NCBI RefSeq assembly: GCF_037991315.1
Contig: NZ_CP150300.1
Coordinates: 4,588,001 to 4,652,000 of the forward strand
DNA: 64,000 bases
Direction: 5' to 3'
From: Paenibacillus sp. FSL H8-0079
Lineage (GTDB): Bacteria > Bacillota > Bacilli > Paenibacillales > Paenibacillaceae
Position numbers and translations under genes: made by a program. Numbering within the stretch: position 1 is the stretch's first letter; each line of letters opens with the position of its first letter. The notes under the pieces were generated by a model. That model was not told the DNA's origin. It saw only the letters and a list, made by a program, of their open reading frames with translations, and did not search any database. Of this stretch, positions 55,110 through 64,000 are shown piece by piece.

Positions 55110-56456
55110 TTACATCGCGGCGGACTTAAGATTGTCTTCCAACACACGTACCAGCGTAGCCTGACTTTCGTTGACACCAGCTTCAACCACTTTGACTCGG
55201 CACACTTTACCGACCATATCCATCGTTCCCTCAAAGACCAGTTGAATATAGTTGTCGCTATAACCGTGTAGCTTGCCACTTCCCTCGCGGCCTTTGGCTT
55301 CACCTTCGGGAATAACATCAAGTACCTGTCCAACAAACTGCTCAGCGTACTCCAGCTGCATCTGCTCGGACAAGTCAATCAGTTCATGCACACGTGCATT
55401 TTTGACCTCTTCGTGCACCTGATCTTCCATTCGTGCTGCTGGTGTACCCGTACGCTTGGAATAAGGAAATACGTGCATTTCGGAGAAACCGATTTTCCGC
55501 ATCAACGCATAGCCATTACGGTACATCTCATCCGTCTCACCCGGAAATCCAACAATAATGTCCGTCGTAATCGCTACATCTGGCATCGCTTCCCGAATGC
55601 GAAGCATCTTGTTGTAGAACTCTTCTGTCGTATATTTGCGTCGCATGCGTTTCAATACTGTATCATCACCCGCTTGCAGCGGAATATGGAAGTGACGAAC
55701 GAGTTTGTCCGAACGTTTGATCACGTCGAGCATGCGGTCATCGATCTGACTCGCTTCAATCGAGCTAATTCGAATACGCTCCAAACCCTCAACTTTATCC
55801 AAATCCCACAGCAGATCGGTCAGATCGTAGTTCTCCATGTCATCCCCATACCCACCTGTATGAATACCAGTCAGAACAATCTCCTTGTATCCGGCGTGTA
55901 CGAGTTGATGCGCTTGTTGAACAATGCTGTTCGCTTCCCGGCTGCGTGAGAGACCACGAGACCACGGAATAATGCAGAACGTACAGAAGTTGTTGCAACC
56001 ATCCTGAATCTTCAGGAACGCGCGGGTACGGTCAGCAAAATCCGGTACGTCCATTTCTTCAAATACACGGGTTTTCATAATATTACGCACCGCGTTAACC
56101 GGTTGACGGGACTCCTGAATTTCATTAACATATGGCAAAATCTTGTCACGGTCCTGTGTACCGATAACCAGATCCACGCCAGGGATGTTCAGAATCTCTG
56201 CCGGAGAAGTCTGCGCATAACAGCCTGTAACGGCCACAATGGCCTCTGGGTTGCGCCGAATGGCACGACGAATAATTTGACGGCTCTTTTTGTCGCCGGT
56301 ATTGGTTACTGTACAAGTATTAATCAAGTATACATCCGCTGTCTGTTCATCAAAGTCCACTTGATCGTATCCTTCGTTTTTGAACAATTGCCAAATCGCC
56401 TCTGTATCATAGAAATTAACTTTGCAGCCTAAGGTGTAAAACGCCACGGATGGCAC
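55110..56456 (-). CDS. mtaB: tRNA t6A37 methylthiotransferase MtaB
   Basis: A radical SAM methylthiotransferase of 448 residues that converts t6A37 to ms2t6A37. The N-terminal UPF0004 domain has TLGCKVNFYDTEA and NTCTVTNTGDKKSRQ with cluster cysteines. The radical SAM motif is QDGCNNFCTFCIIPWSRG. A C-terminal TRAM domain (about 380-440) binds RNA. The start is GTG 56456, with GGGAGG lying inside the end of rsmE, only 2 nt downstream of its stop, so the pair is coupled. Confidence 0.95.
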   Translation of the reverse strand: MPSVAFYTLGCKVNFYDTEAIWQLFKNEGYDQVDFDEQTADVYLINTCTVTNTGDKKSRQIIRRAIRRNPEAIVAVTGCYAQTSPAEILNIPGVDLVIGTQDRDKILPYVNEIQESRQPVNAVRNIMKTRVFEEMDVPDFADRTRAFLKIQDGCNNFCTFCIIPWSRGLSRSREANSIVQQAHQLVHAGYKEIVLTGIHTGGYGDDMENYDLTDLLWDLDKVEGLERIRISSIEASQIDDRMLDVIKRSDKLVRHFHIPLQAGDDTVLKRMRRKYTTEEFYNKMLRIREAMPDVAITTDIIVGFPGETDEMYRNGYALMRKIGFSEMHVFPYSKRTGTPAARMEDQVHEEVKNARVHELIDLSEQMQLEYAEQFVGQVLDVIPEGEAKGREGSGKLHGYSDNYIQLVFEGTMDMVGKVCRVKVVEAGVNESQATLVRVLEDNLKSAAM

Positions 56457-56458
56457 AA

Positions 56459-57223
56459 TTACATTCCTCCCATTTCTCCGGATTCATATAGCACACAAGT
56501 TAGTGCTGCCATCCCTGCTGTCTCAGCACGCAAAATGCGTTTGCCCAGTCCAACAGATACAGCACCTGCCTGATCAGCTTCTGCCGTCTCCTTCTCAGAA
56601 AATCCACCTTCCGGTCCAACAACGATCAATACTTCTGCACTTGCACCAGGTGCAAGCTGCTCAACAAACGGTTTCAGCGCATCTCTCAGCTGTTTACCGT
56701 TTTCTTTCTCATAACAATAACATACCAGGCTATAGCCCTCAAAAGAAGATAACAGCCCTTTCCAAGAGAGTGGCTGCTCGACGGATGGAATGCGATTCCG
56801 GTGACTCTGCTCGGCAGCTTCCTTGGCAATTTTCCGCCACCGCTCCAACCGTTTGCCTTCTTTCTTGGCATCATATTGTACAATCGTACGTTCTGATAGG
56901 AAGGGTACAAATGATACCGCCCCGATCTCAGTACATCTCTGGATAACGGTCTCCATCTTGTCGCCTTTGGGCAAACTCTGTGCCACGGTTACGCGAATCC
57001 GCGCTTCATGGTCCATAACCAAAGGTTCTACAATATTGGCCGTAACTTGGCCAGCTTCAATCGTCTCAATCTCCACGAGTGCTTCTCTGGAGTTTCCGTC
57101 ACTGACAATCAGTTTATCTCCAGGTTTACCACGCATAACCTTGCCGATATGGCGTGCATCATCACCTGTGATGATCACAGCGTGTTCATTAAACTGTTCT
57201 GCAGATACAAAATATCGCTGCAT
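56459..57223 (-). CDS. rsmE: 16S rRNA (uracil(1498)-N3)-methyltransferase RsmE
   Basis: A SPOUT-class methyltransferase of 254 residues. An N-terminal PUA-like domain (MQRYFVSAEQFNEHAVIITG, then DDARHIGKVMR) precedes the knotted SAM-binding domain with VGPEGGFSEKETAEA and SVGLGKRILRAETAG. It is followed at 2 nt by mtaB, an order kept across Bacillales downstream of prmA. The upstream 139-bp gap to the site-2 protease has a GGATTCACGCC/GGGGTGAATTCC hairpin without a U tract. Confidence 0.95.
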   Translation of the reverse strand: MQRYFVSAEQFNEHAVIITGDDARHIGKVMRGKPGDKLIVSDGNSREALVEIETIEAGQVTANIVEPLVMDHEARIRVTVAQSLPKGDKMETVIQRCTEIGAVSFVPFLSERTIVQYDAKKEGKRLERWRKIAKEAAEQSHRNRIPSVEQPLSWKGLLSSFEGYSLVCYCYEKENGKQLRDALKPFVEQLAPGASAEVLIVVGPEGGFSEKETAEADQAGAVSVGLGKRILRAETAGMAALTCVLYESGEMGGM

Positions 57224-57362
57224 AAGTCAATCCACCCATTCTGTCCTGTTATGACTGGAATTCACCCCGCCTGTTGGCAGGCGTGAATCCAATCGCCACA
57301 GATGATCATACAACTTTTACGTGTTTCTGACCAGTATATCCGTTCAAATTGCTGACCGCTCA

Positions 57363-58043
57363 CTAGCGGTATAACTCGATAATCAGACCTACCAGATCCA
57401 TATACATGTTATTTGCAAATACATATAACGGTTGAATCGTTACAGCCTGCAATGGTGGGATAACTAGAATCAACAGGAAAACAAAGATGGACCATTGTTC
57501 AACACCCTGCAGCTTGCGACTGAGGGACGTTGGCAATACATCTTCAAGAATACGATAACCATCCAATGGCGGAAGAGGAATTAGATTAAACATAAATAGG
57601 AAAAAGTTCGTTATGCTGAACATAGGTAAAAACGTCATCAGTGCTGTAACCACCCGCTCATTCTCGATGGTGCCCAGTACGCCTGATCCAAACAGACAAC
57701 CATACACAATGGCACCAATAATGGCGAGCACCAGATTACTCAGAGGACCTACGACAGACACGATAGTCCCCATCAATCTTGGTTTGTCAAAATTCGCACG
57801 GTTTACAGGAACCGGACGCGCCCAACCGAAGCCTGCAATAACAAGTAGTAGCACACCGAGCAGATCAAAGTGCACGACCGGATTCAACGTAACTCTTCCT
57901 AACAGCTTCGCCGTTGGATCACCAAATTTGTTGGCAAAATACGCATGTGAGAATTCGTGAACTGTAAATGCGATCAGGATGGTCAACAGGAAGAATGGTA
58001 ACTGATCAATCGGAAGGCGAAAGAACCGATCCAGAAAGTCCAT
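57363..58043 (-). CDS. Site-2 protease family metalloprotease (M50, YwhC-like)
   Basis: A 226-residue polytopic membrane protease. The zinc motif is His29-Glu30-x2-His33 in FTVHEFSHAYFANKFGD, and LPPLDGYRILEDVLP carries the third ligand aspartate. Five to six hydrophobic helices are visible. It is the short soluble-loop-poor S2P type (no PDZ or CBS). The start lies 3 nt after the prmA stop, making an operon. Substrate unknown. Confidence 0.88.
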   Translation of the reverse strand: MDFLDRFFRLPIDQLPFFLLTILIAFTVHEFSHAYFANKFGDPTAKLLGRVTLNPVVHFDLLGVLLLVIAGFGWARPVPVNRANFDKPRLMGTIVSVVGPLSNLVLAIIGAIVYGCLFGSGVLGTIENERVVTALMTFLPMFSITNFFLFMFNLIPLPPLDGYRILEDVLPTSLSRKLQGVEQWSIFVFLLILVIPPLQAVTIQPLYVFANNMYMDLVGLIIELYR

Positions 58044-58046
58044 ACG

Positions 58047-59012
58047 TTACCTCTTTCTGGCTTCAAACGCCAGCCAGTCTTCTTCACGGTGGATCGCACT
58101 CACTTCAAACCCGGAGGCTACCAGTGCATCATGTACAACCTGCTCTTTGTTCTTCCAAATGCCTGATACAATATAGGTGCCACCCGACTCAAGCGCATTA
58201 TAGACATCGTCTACGAACAACAAAATGATCTCAGCCAGAATGTTCGCCACGACAACCTTAACTGGCAGTTGCACACCAAGCGCAGGGTCCTGACTCCCAA
58301 GGACGGACAACAGATCACTCTCTTTAACCGTAATTTGTTGCTCCAGCCCATTCAGTTCCACATTCTCCCTGGCGCTGATTACTGCAACCGGATCAAGATC
58401 CAGCGCCAGTACATGTTTTGCCCCAAGTTTTATAGCTCCGATAGCCAAAATACCCGAACCTGTACCTACGTCAATAACTTCCTCGCCGCCTTGAATAACC
58501 GTTTCCAGTGTGCGCAAGCAGAGGGAGGTCGTTGGGTGGGTTCCTGTACCAAAAGCCATGCCTGGATCAAGCTCAATTATTTTCTCATCCGGACTTTCTG
58601 GCGTATACTCTTCCCACGTTGGTTTGATCGTCAGACGTTCCGATACACGTACCGGCTTGAAATATTGCTTCCAGGCCGTTGCCCAGTCATCCTCGTCGAC
58701 TGTACGCGTCTCATAACGAACCTCACCTGTATCAATTCCGAATTCGGAGAGTTCCTCGATTCTCGGATGAACTTCTGACTGTAATTCAGCCATATCTGTA
58801 CCTTCGGAAAAGTACCCTTTGATGACAGCAAAGCCTTCAGGAATATCATTCAAAGGAACGTCGTATAACTCACCATACGTTGTGTCCCGTTTTTTATTTA
58901 AAGTACCGGACTCTTCAATCGAAACCCCTCCAGCACCCGCTTCATGTAAAAAATTCGAAATCATCTCCACAGCTTCTTCTGTGGTATGTATTGTTAGTTC
59001 ATGCCATAACAT
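58047..59012 (-). CDS. prmA: Ribosomal protein L11 methyltransferase PrmA
   Basis: PrmA trimethylates ribosomal protein L11. The 321-residue protein has an N-terminal substrate-recognition domain (MLWHELTIHTTEEAVEMI start) and a SAM domain with EVIDVGTGSGILAIGAIKLG and the acidic ALDLDPVAVISA. FGTGTHPTTSLCL and VVANILAEIIL are characteristic. AGGAGG lies 11 nt before ATG 59012; a longer frame to 59048 is unlikely. It lies between dnaJ and rsmE as in B. subtilis, with extra small genes inserted. Confidence 0.95.
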   Translation of the reverse strand: MLWHELTIHTTEEAVEMISNFLHEAGAGGVSIEESGTLNKKRDTTYGELYDVPLNDIPEGFAVIKGYFSEGTDMAELQSEVHPRIEELSEFGIDTGEVRYETRTVDEDDWATAWKQYFKPVRVSERLTIKPTWEEYTPESPDEKIIELDPGMAFGTGTHPTTSLCLRTLETVIQGGEEVIDVGTGSGILAIGAIKLGAKHVLALDLDPVAVISARENVELNGLEQQITVKESDLLSVLGSQDPALGVQLPVKVVVANILAEIILLFVDDVYNALESGGTYIVSGIWKNKEQVVHDALVASGFEVSAIHREEDWLAFEARKR

Positions 59013-59105
59013 ACTTGGTTTTTCCTCCTCATTTTTCAAACATCCCAACTATTGTACTACACAAGCGAGCCGGAGCACAAAGCCGACCACTAAAAGAAAA
59101 ACAAA

Positions 59106-59142
59106 ACAGGATATCCGCAGTCTAACTGCTCGAATATCCTGT
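59106..59142 (-). terminator. Terminator of the small-protein cluster
   Basis: ACAGGATAT (59106-59114) pairs with ATATCCTGT (59134-59142), with inner GCAG/CTGC. The T-rich tract (A-runs at 59086-59105) follows on the minus strand. Confidence 0.85.
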
Positions 59143-59172
59143 CAACTATTCAACCATATCTATTTCATTTAC

Positions 59173-59565
59173 TTAACAAAAACGCCCACCGTTTTGTGTG
59201 ATCATCTCTGCGGCTTGCGGGAGTGAATCGTTAGATACGGACACGGTCAGCAAAATTTCTTGTTTTAGCCTGTTGGCCGAATCCTCTTTGGGCGTATCAT
59301 ACACCTGACCATTGGATAACATTTCCGTTTCATCACTAATCAGGGCAAGTACATTCAGTTCGCCACTAAACCCTCCGACAACAGCGGTTGGAGAATTATC
59401 GGAGCCCGTAACATCGTGTGAGTCCAATGCAGAAGCTTCATTGCCAAGGCTCTCGATACTCAATTGGTTCGGGTGTAACAATTCCAAGGCTCTGCGTGCA
59501 GACTCGGCCTCAGTCCAGCTTGTAAATACAGCTTCGAGGGTCACTGCCGAGCGATCTTCAGTCAT
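59173..59565 (-). CDS. Hypothetical protein, paralogue of the gene at 59766
   Basis: A 130-residue soluble protein of unknown function. An N-terminal alpha/beta segment AVFTSWTEAESARRALELL and a C-terminal strand-helix ILLTVSVSNDSLPQAAEMI, ending QNGGRFC, mirror the neighbouring gene (ILAYFHSPEQAQGAAKKLEAL and VLLTVIVDESVHHRAMSI, ending QAGGMI). Between them is a poorly conserved glycine/serine-rich middle. Such YflT-like pairs occur in stress or spore contexts, which I infer only loosely. ATG 59565 overlaps the stop of the small gene upstream by 8 nt, with GGGAG 4 nt ahead. Confidence 0.75.
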   Translation of the reverse strand: MTEDRSAVTLEAVFTSWTEAESARRALELLHPNQLSIESLGNEASALDSHDVTGSDNSPTAVVGGFSGELNVLALISDETEMLSNGQVYDTPKEDSANRLKQEILLTVSVSNDSLPQAAEMITQNGGRFC

Positions 59566-59737
59566 GAAGCTCCCGTCCCTGACGTCGATCAGCCGCTTCA
59601 CTGCGGCGTAGTGCTTCTATATCTTCATGATCCGCAGCTTCAGCGCTGAATTCCACGTCCTCATTTTTCGCGGACTGCAATCGTTTCATCTTTTCCGTTT
59701 TCGTTAGAATCTTGCCTGGACGTTCATGTTCTGCCAT
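59558..59737 (-). CDS. Small charged protein (59 aa), hypothetical
   Basis: A complete 59-codon frame from ATG 59737 to TGA 59558, preceded by a textbook GGAGGAG site 7 nt upstream. The product starts MAEHERPGKILTKTEKMKRL and is highly charged (many Glu, Lys, Arg), so it is probably helical or disordered. It overlaps the next gene by 8 nt (ATGACTGA). It falls between two paralogous genes and is easily missed because it is under 60 codons. No family recognised. Confidence 0.75.
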   Translation of the reverse strand: MAEHERPGKILTKTEKMKRLQSAKNEDVEFSAEAADHEDIEALRRSEAADRRQGRELHD

Positions 59738-59765
59738 TGTAATGCTCCTCCTTCATATTGGGAAA

Positions 59766-60134
59766 CTAGATCATTCCACCGGCTTGTTCGATTATGGACA
59801 TAGCGCGGTGATGTACCGATTCATCTACGATGACCGTTAGTAATACATCCCTTCCCGTAGGTCCACCCTGTCCACCATCACTCATGCCGCTTGCAGAAGG
59901 GTCCGCCGCAGCCATGATTCCAGCACTGGCATTCGTCTGCATCGAATCGGGCACCCATGATGAAAAACTGCCGGAAACGCCCGGCTTGTAGGAAGCCCCG
60001 CTTGGTCCTACACCCGCATATCGGCTGAATCGATTAATCGACAGGTCCTCCACTCGCAATGCCTCCAGTTTTTTGGCTGCCCCTTGAGCTTGCTCCGGGC
60101 TATGAAAGTACGCCAAAATATTTTTCTCGGTCAT
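59766..60134 (-). CDS. Hypothetical protein, paralogue of the gene at 59173
   Basis: A 122-residue protein, TEKNILAYFHSPEQAQGAAK at the start, then a Gly/Ser/Pro-rich middle (VGPSGASYKPGVSGSFSS) and DVLLTVIVDESVHHRAMSII, ending EQAGGMI. No signal peptide or membrane helix is seen. ATG 60134 has AGGTG 6 nt ahead; GTG 60143 would add three residues. It heads a three-gene minus-strand cluster ending at the terminator near 59106. Function unknown. Confidence 0.75.
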   Translation of the reverse strand: MTEKNILAYFHSPEQAQGAAKKLEALRVEDLSINRFSRYAGVGPSGASYKPGVSGSFSSWVPDSMQTNASAGIMAAADPSASGMSDGGQGGPTGRDVLLTVIVDESVHHRAMSIIEQAGGMI

Positions 60135-60311
60135 CCGCTTCACCTGCTTCCCTAATTTCTCGCATATCAGCTATGCATATCATTCTCGCCATGCTATCTT
60201 TCCGCAAGTTTGCTCAGAATATACCGAAATGCTCCCACAAATTGCTGTCGTGCTTTGTAGCATAAATCCATGGATTTGCGAAAACCACTGAACCACTAAA
60301 AAAAGGCGTAC

Positions 60312-60357
60312 AAAAAAAAAGGACACCCCACGGTAAAAACCGCAGTGGTGTCCTTTT
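60312..60357 (-). terminator. Terminator of the dnaK-dnaJ operon
   Basis: AAAAGGACACC (60317-60327) pairs with GGTGTCCTTTT (60347-60357), with inner CGGT/ACCG around an AAAA loop. A nine-base A-run at 60312-60320 gives U9 on the minus strand. It lies 21 bp past the dnaJ stop. Confidence 0.92.
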
Positions 60358-60377
60358 GGGATTGCTATATTTTATTC

Positions 60378-61502
60378 TCAGTCGCCGCGGAAGGCGCGTT
60401 TCACTCTGTCAAAGAAGGATTGTTCATGCTCATGTGTTTGCTCTCCATCCAGCGCAGCAATTTGGCGAAGCAGATCTTTCTGCTCGTCATTCAGCTTACT
60501 AGGGGTAACTACAACCACTTTCACATGTTGATCCCCTTGCCCCATACCGCGCAGGCGTGGTACACCTTTGCCTTTGAGACGGAAATACGTTCCCGTTTGT
60601 GTACCGGCTGGTACTTTCAACTTCACTTTCTCGGTCAACGTCGGGATTTCAACTTCATCTCCCAGAGCTGCCTGAGCAAAGGTAAGTGGGATTTCGCAAT
60701 AAATATCGTCGCCTTCGCGCTCGAAGAAATCATGTGATTTCACGCGAATGACAATATACAGATCTCCCGCTGGTCCGCCACGCAGACCGCCCTCGCCTTC
60801 ACCTGTCATACGAAGTTGCGCGCCATCATCTACACCCGCTGGAATGCGGACATGGATTTTGCGTTGCTTGCGAACTTTACCGCTGCCACTGCACGTAGTA
60901 CATTTTTCTTTGATAATTTGGCCCGAACCGCTACAGTTCGAACATGCACGACGATTAACCATACGACCGAACGGTGTATTTTGCACGACTTCCTGCTGAC
61001 CGCTACCTTGGCAGACCGAGCAGGTTTCCGGTTTCGTTCCAGGTTTGGCACCTGAGCCATGACAGGTATCACAGCCTTCGGTACGTGGAATCGTAATATC
61101 GGTTTCTTTGCCGAATACGGCTTCCTTGAACTCAATCGTCATCGTGTACTGCAGATCATTCCCCCGTTGCGGAGCATTTGGATCACGTCGTCCACCGCCA
61201 CCACCGCCAAAGAACATGTCGAAGATGTCGCCAAATCCGCCGCCGCCAAAATCACCGCCACCACCGAATCCACCTTGATTCGGATCGACATGACCATATT
61301 GATCATACTGCGCACGCTTCTGACCGTCACTCACGACATCATAAGCTTCTTTAACTTCTTTAAATTTAGCTTCCGCATCAGCAGCCTTGTTTACGTCAGG
61401 GTGATACTGACGGGCAAGCTTACGGTAAGCCTTTTTAATCTCATCGTCGTTAGCCGTTTTACTAACGCCAAGCACCTCATAATAATCACGCTTTTCAGCC
61501 AC
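60378..61502 (-). CDS. dnaJ: Chaperone protein DnaJ
   Basis: The Hsp40 co-chaperone that delivers substrates to DnaK and stimulates its ATPase; 374 residues. The J domain (1-70) has YHPDVNK with the HPD motif. A Gly/Phe-rich linker ([20 protein letters not shown]) follows. Four zinc-binding repeats are present: [24 protein letters not shown] and CTTCSGSG. The start is GTG 61502 with GGTGG close ahead. It is downstream of dnaK by 129 bp, in the heat shock operon. Confidence 0.97.
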   Translation of the reverse strand: MAEKRDYYEVLGVSKTANDDEIKKAYRKLARQYHPDVNKAADAEAKFKEVKEAYDVVSDGQKRAQYDQYGHVDPNQGGFGGGGDFGGGGFGDIFDMFFGGGGGGRRDPNAPQRGNDLQYTMTIEFKEAVFGKETDITIPRTEGCDTCHGSGAKPGTKPETCSVCQGSGQQEVVQNTPFGRMVNRRACSNCSGSGQIIKEKCTTCSGSGKVRKQRKIHVRIPAGVDDGAQLRMTGEGEGGLRGGPAGDLYIVIRVKSHDFFEREGDDIYCEIPLTFAQAALGDEVEIPTLTEKVKLKVPAGTQTGTYFRLKGKGVPRLRGMGQGDQHVKVVVVTPSKLNDEQKDLLRQIAALDGEQTHEHEQSFFDRVKRAFRGD

Positions 61503-61631
61503 TCTTCCACCCCCATATCATTCACCATATCGCACATCGTGACAAAAGGAAAGCCAAAGCACGGGAGCCCCGGCTATGACTTTCCCTCTAATTCGAACGT
61601 CACCGATGATTAATTCGCGTAGAACTACGAA

Positions 61632-63476
61632 TTAGTTTTGTTTTTTATCTTCGTCCACAACTTCGTAATCAGCGTCTACGACGTTATCACGTTTTGCAGA
61701 ACCTTGTTGCTCTTCAGTACCTTGTGCTTCTTGCTCTTGCGCCTGTGCTTGCTCATACAGTTTCACAGACAGTTGTTGAACGATCTCTGTCAGTTCTTCT
61801 GTAGCAGCTTTGATATCCTCCAGGTTGTCGGAAGCCAGAACGCCTTGCAGTTTTTCTTTGGCAGCATTCGCTTTTTCAACTTCGCCAGCGTCTGCTTTTT
61901 CGCCAAGATCTTTGATCGTTTTGTCAACAGAGTAGATCAGTTGATCTGCACTGTTTTTCGTTTCAACGAGTTCTCTGCGTTTTTTATCTTCTTCAGCGTG
62001 CAGCTCAGCATCTTTCATCATTTGCTCAACTTCAGCATCGCTCAAACCGCTGGAAGAAGTGATTGTGATTTTTTGAGTTTTGTTTGTACCTTTATCTGTT
62101 GCAGATACGTTAACGATACCGTTGGCATCAATATCGAAGCTAACTTCGATCTGTGGAACGCCACGTGGAGCTGGCGGAATATCACCCAACATGAAACGTC
62201 CAAGTGATTTGTTACCCGCTGCCATCTCACGCTCACCTTGCAGAACATGAATCTCAACGCTTGGTTGATTGTCTGCATATGTGGAGAACACTTGAGATTT
62301 GCTTGTAGGGATCGTTGTGTTACGCTCGATCATTTTCGTGAATACGCCACCCGCTGTTTCGATACCCAGGGACAATGGAGTTACGTCGAGCAATACAACG
62401 TCTTTCACATCACCAGTCAGTACGCCCGCTTGTACAGCAGCACCCAAAGCTACAACTTCATCCGGGTTAACGCCTTTGTGAGGGTCTTTACCAGTCAGTT
62501 TTTTGATCGCTTCTTGTACTGCAGGAATCCGTGTAGAACCACCAACCAATACGATCTTGTCGATATCGTTAGCTGTCATACCCGCATCGCTCAATGCACG
62601 ACGAGTTGGTTCAAGCGTACGCTCAACCAGACCTTCAGAGATTTCTTCAAATTTCGCACGGCTCAGGTTCAACTCCAAATGCTGAGGAACGCCATCAGCA
62701 ACCGTGATGAACGGCAACGAGATCGTTGTAGTCAATACGCCGGAAAGTTCTTTTTTCGCTTTTTCCGCTGCATCTTTCAAACGTTGAACCGCTGCTTTAT
62801 CTTTGCTCAAGTCAATGCCTTGATCTTTTTTGAATTCACTTACGAGGTAATCGATGATCACTTGGTCAAAGTCATCGCCGCCCAATTGGTTGTCCCCGCT
62901 AGTTGCTTTAACTTCGAAGAAGCCATCACCCAGTTCAAGAATGGATACGTCGAACGTACCGCCACCCAAGTCATATACGAGGATCGTTTGGTCTTCGGAT
63001 TTCTCCATACCGTATGCCAAAGCTGCTGCTGTTGGCTCGTTGACGATACGCAAAACTTCCAAACCTGCAATTTTACCCGCATCTTTAGTCGCTTGACGCT
63101 GACTGTCATTGAAGTAAGCTGGTACAGTGATAACTGCTTGAGTTACCGTTTGACCCAGATAAGCTTCAGCATCGGATTTCAATTTTTGCAGGATGATTGC
63201 AGAGATCTCTTGTGCAGAGTAGTCTTTGCTATCGATTGTTTCCTTGTGGGAAGTACCCATGTGACGTTTGATCGACATGATGGTACGATCCGGATTCGTG
63301 ATGGCTTGACGTTTTGCTGTTTCACCGACAACGCGCTCTCCATCTTTTTTGAAACCTACTACGGATGGAGTTGTACGTGCGCCCTCCGGATTTGGAATTA
63401 CGACAGCCTCGCCGCCTTCCATTACTGCTACGCATGAGTTTGTTGTTCCTAAGTCAATACCGATTACTTTGCTCAT
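61632..63476 (-). CDS. dnaK: Molecular chaperone DnaK (Hsp70)
   Basis: An Hsp70 of 614 residues. The nucleotide-binding domain has [39 protein letters not shown] and [17 protein letters not shown]. The substrate-binding domain has [16 protein letters not shown] and a C-terminal lid, ending in a Gln/Glu-rich tail. GGAGG lies 10 nt before ATG 63476. The order grpE-dnaK-dnaJ is kept; the HrcA/CIRCE control sites would lie beyond the window. Confidence 0.98.
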   Translation of the reverse strand: MSKVIGIDLGTTNSCVAVMEGGEAVVIPNPEGARTTPSVVGFKKDGERVVGETAKRQAITNPDRTIMSIKRHMGTSHKETIDSKDYSAQEISAIILQKLKSDAEAYLGQTVTQAVITVPAYFNDSQRQATKDAGKIAGLEVLRIVNEPTAAALAYGMEKSEDQTILVYDLGGGTFDVSILELGDGFFEVKATSGDNQLGGDDFDQVIIDYLVSEFKKDQGIDLSKDKAAVQRLKDAAEKAKKELSGVLTTTISLPFITVADGVPQHLELNLSRAKFEEISEGLVERTLEPTRRALSDAGMTANDIDKIVLVGGSTRIPAVQEAIKKLTGKDPHKGVNPDEVVALGAAVQAGVLTGDVKDVVLLDVTPLSLGIETAGGVFTKMIERNTTIPTSKSQVFSTYADNQPSVEIHVLQGEREMAAGNKSLGRFMLGDIPPAPRGVPQIEVSFDIDANGIVNVSATDKGTNKTQKITITSSSGLSDAEVEQMMKDAELHAEEDKKRRELVETKNSADQLIYSVDKTIKDLGEKADAGEVEKANAAKEKLQGVLASDNLEDIKAATEELTEIVQQLSVKLYEQAQAQEQEAQGTEEQQGSAKRDNVVDADYEVVDEDKKQN

Positions 63477-63636
63477 CCGAAAATTTCCTCCCTCAATAAT
63501 TTAAAATGAATGGGTCTGATATGACCCTTATTAGATGTTCATGTTGCTAATCGTGCTCTATGTGTACAAACTTTTATATTAAACTTCGCCCACATTGTTC
63601 AACCAAGGAGCCGACTCATTCTTTCCAATACGGAAA

Positions 63637-64000
63637 TTATGAGCTGACTTTAACCATAGCTGGACGAAGCACTTTATCTTTCAGCATGTAGCCTCTTTGG
63701 ACTTCCTCAACAACGATACCTTCTTCATATTCGTCGCTCTCCACTTGCATAATTGCTTGGTGGAATTCAGGATTGAACGGTTGTCCTACCGATTCCATTG
63801 CTGTCAGTCCTTCATTCGTCATCACAGTTTCCAATTGACGGAAAATCATTTGGATGCCTTTGGAGAAAGATTCGGACTCTGTTCCTTCCGGTACAGTAGC
63901 CATGGCGCGCTCGAAGTTATCAATAACCGGTACCAGTTCGGTGACCAGCTTCATCGAAGCGTATTTAGCCAATTCCTCTTTTTCCTTCTGTGTACGACGA
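63637..64000 (-). CDS. grpE: Nucleotide exchange factor GrpE (5'-truncated by window edge)
   Basis: The C-terminal 120 or so residues of GrpE. The frame runs off the right edge; the N-terminal coiled coil is missing. Visible sequence includes RRTQKEKEELAKYASMKLV, LVPVIDNFERAMATVPEG and the beta domain ending VEEVQRGYMLKDKVLRPAMV. The stop TAA lies 160 bp before dnaK. GrpE exchanges DnaK-bound ADP. Confidence 0.95.
   Translation of the reverse strand, partial: RRTQKEKEELAKYASMKLVTELVPVIDNFERAMATVPEGTESESFSKGIQMIFRQLETVMTNEGLTAMESVGQPFNPEFHQAIMQVESDEYEEGIVVEEVQRGYMLKDKVLRPAMVKVSS

Noticed and set aside
57257..57290. Hairpin in the rsmE upstream gap as a terminator
   Set aside because: The stem (GGATTCACGCC side) is fair but no U tract follows, so termination is not supported.
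61540..61590. Hairpin in the dnaK-dnaJ gap
   Set aside because: GGAAA/TTTCC with GCC/GGC and a TTTT end is weak and interrupted by bulges; partial attenuation cannot be claimed from it.
62238..63437. Long plus-strand reading frame (about 400 codons) opposite dnaK
   Set aside because: A shadow of the biased dnaK codon use on the other strand; no family-like sequence and no ribosome site.
1..64000. CRISPR arrays, insertion sequences, prophage or defence genes
   Set aside because: None seen: no regularly spaced short repeats, no transposase, integrase, or phage structural genes; the content is mostly conserved chromosomal backbone.

Overview
The window is a chromosomal segment of a spore-forming, low-to-mid-GC Firmicute, most likely Paenibacillus or a close relative. 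The evidence is the gene order grpE-dnaK-dnaJ-prmA-rsmE-mtaB, rpsU-yqeY-yqeZ-floA-yqfC-yqfD-phoH-pgpH-ybeY-dgkA-cdd-era-recO-glyQS-yqxD-dnaG-rpoD-trmK, which is Bacillales-like. Sporulation genes (yqfC, yqfD, a CotD-like coat gene), strong G-rich Shine-Dalgarno sites and a T-box before glyQS agree with this. Almost everything lies on the minus strand. No rRNA, tRNA, CRISPR array, prophage or insertion sequence was seen. LAYOUT. 1-8.8 kb: two divergent TerC paralogues, the nifZ-thiI sulfur-transfer pair, a lytic transglycosylase, small proteins (DUF1540, YpuI-like), a membrane-anchored subtilase with a long N-terminal region, and a CotD-like coat protein. 8.9-11.7 kb: a MocR-type regulator divergent from a PLP aminotransferase, with four operator-like half-sites between them. 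11.8-18 kb: RNase P RNA, which reads as class A, followed (against the coordinates) by nif3/yqfO, trmK, rpoD, dnaG and yqxD. 18-30 kb: T-box-controlled glyQS, then recO, yqzL, era, cdd, dgkA, ybeY, pgpH, phoH, yqfD and yqfC. 30-34.6 kb: the floA/NfeD membrane-domain operon behind a sigmaW-type and a sigmaA-type promoter, then yqeY-rpsU and a HIT protein. 35-37.7 kb: the plus-strand yrrT-mccA-mccB reverse transsulfuration operon. 38-51 kb: an Sm-like-looking small protein with a structured leader, sbcDC, and addBA (double-strand break processing). 51-64 kb: an RlmI-like methyltransferase, a 3-copy tandem repeat, a Na/Pi cotransporter (yqeW position), a Nudix hydrolase, mtaB, rsmE, a site-2 protease, prmA, a three-gene cluster of unknown small proteins, and dnaJ-dnaK-grpE (cut by the window end). 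HOW THE GENES FIT TOGETHER. Most are housekeeping: translation and RNA modification (glyQS, rpsU, rnpB, ybeY, era, trmK, thiI, mtaB, rsmE, prmA), replication and transcription (dnaG, rpoD), recombination (recO, addAB, sbcCD), chaperones, and membrane or envelope stress (floA-NfeD, pgpH, dgkA). MOST INTERESTING. A roughly 182-bp unit is present as three tandem copies (52857-53403) and as one diverged copy 29 kb away (24079-24201). Each copy centres on a long hairpin, and the distant copy preserves the stem through two compensatory base-pair changes, so the fold appears to be under selection. Other points are a three-way-junction RNA with an overlapping U-tract hairpin at 38391-38481, the class A-like RNase P RNA in a Bacillales context, and the clustered MocR half-sites.
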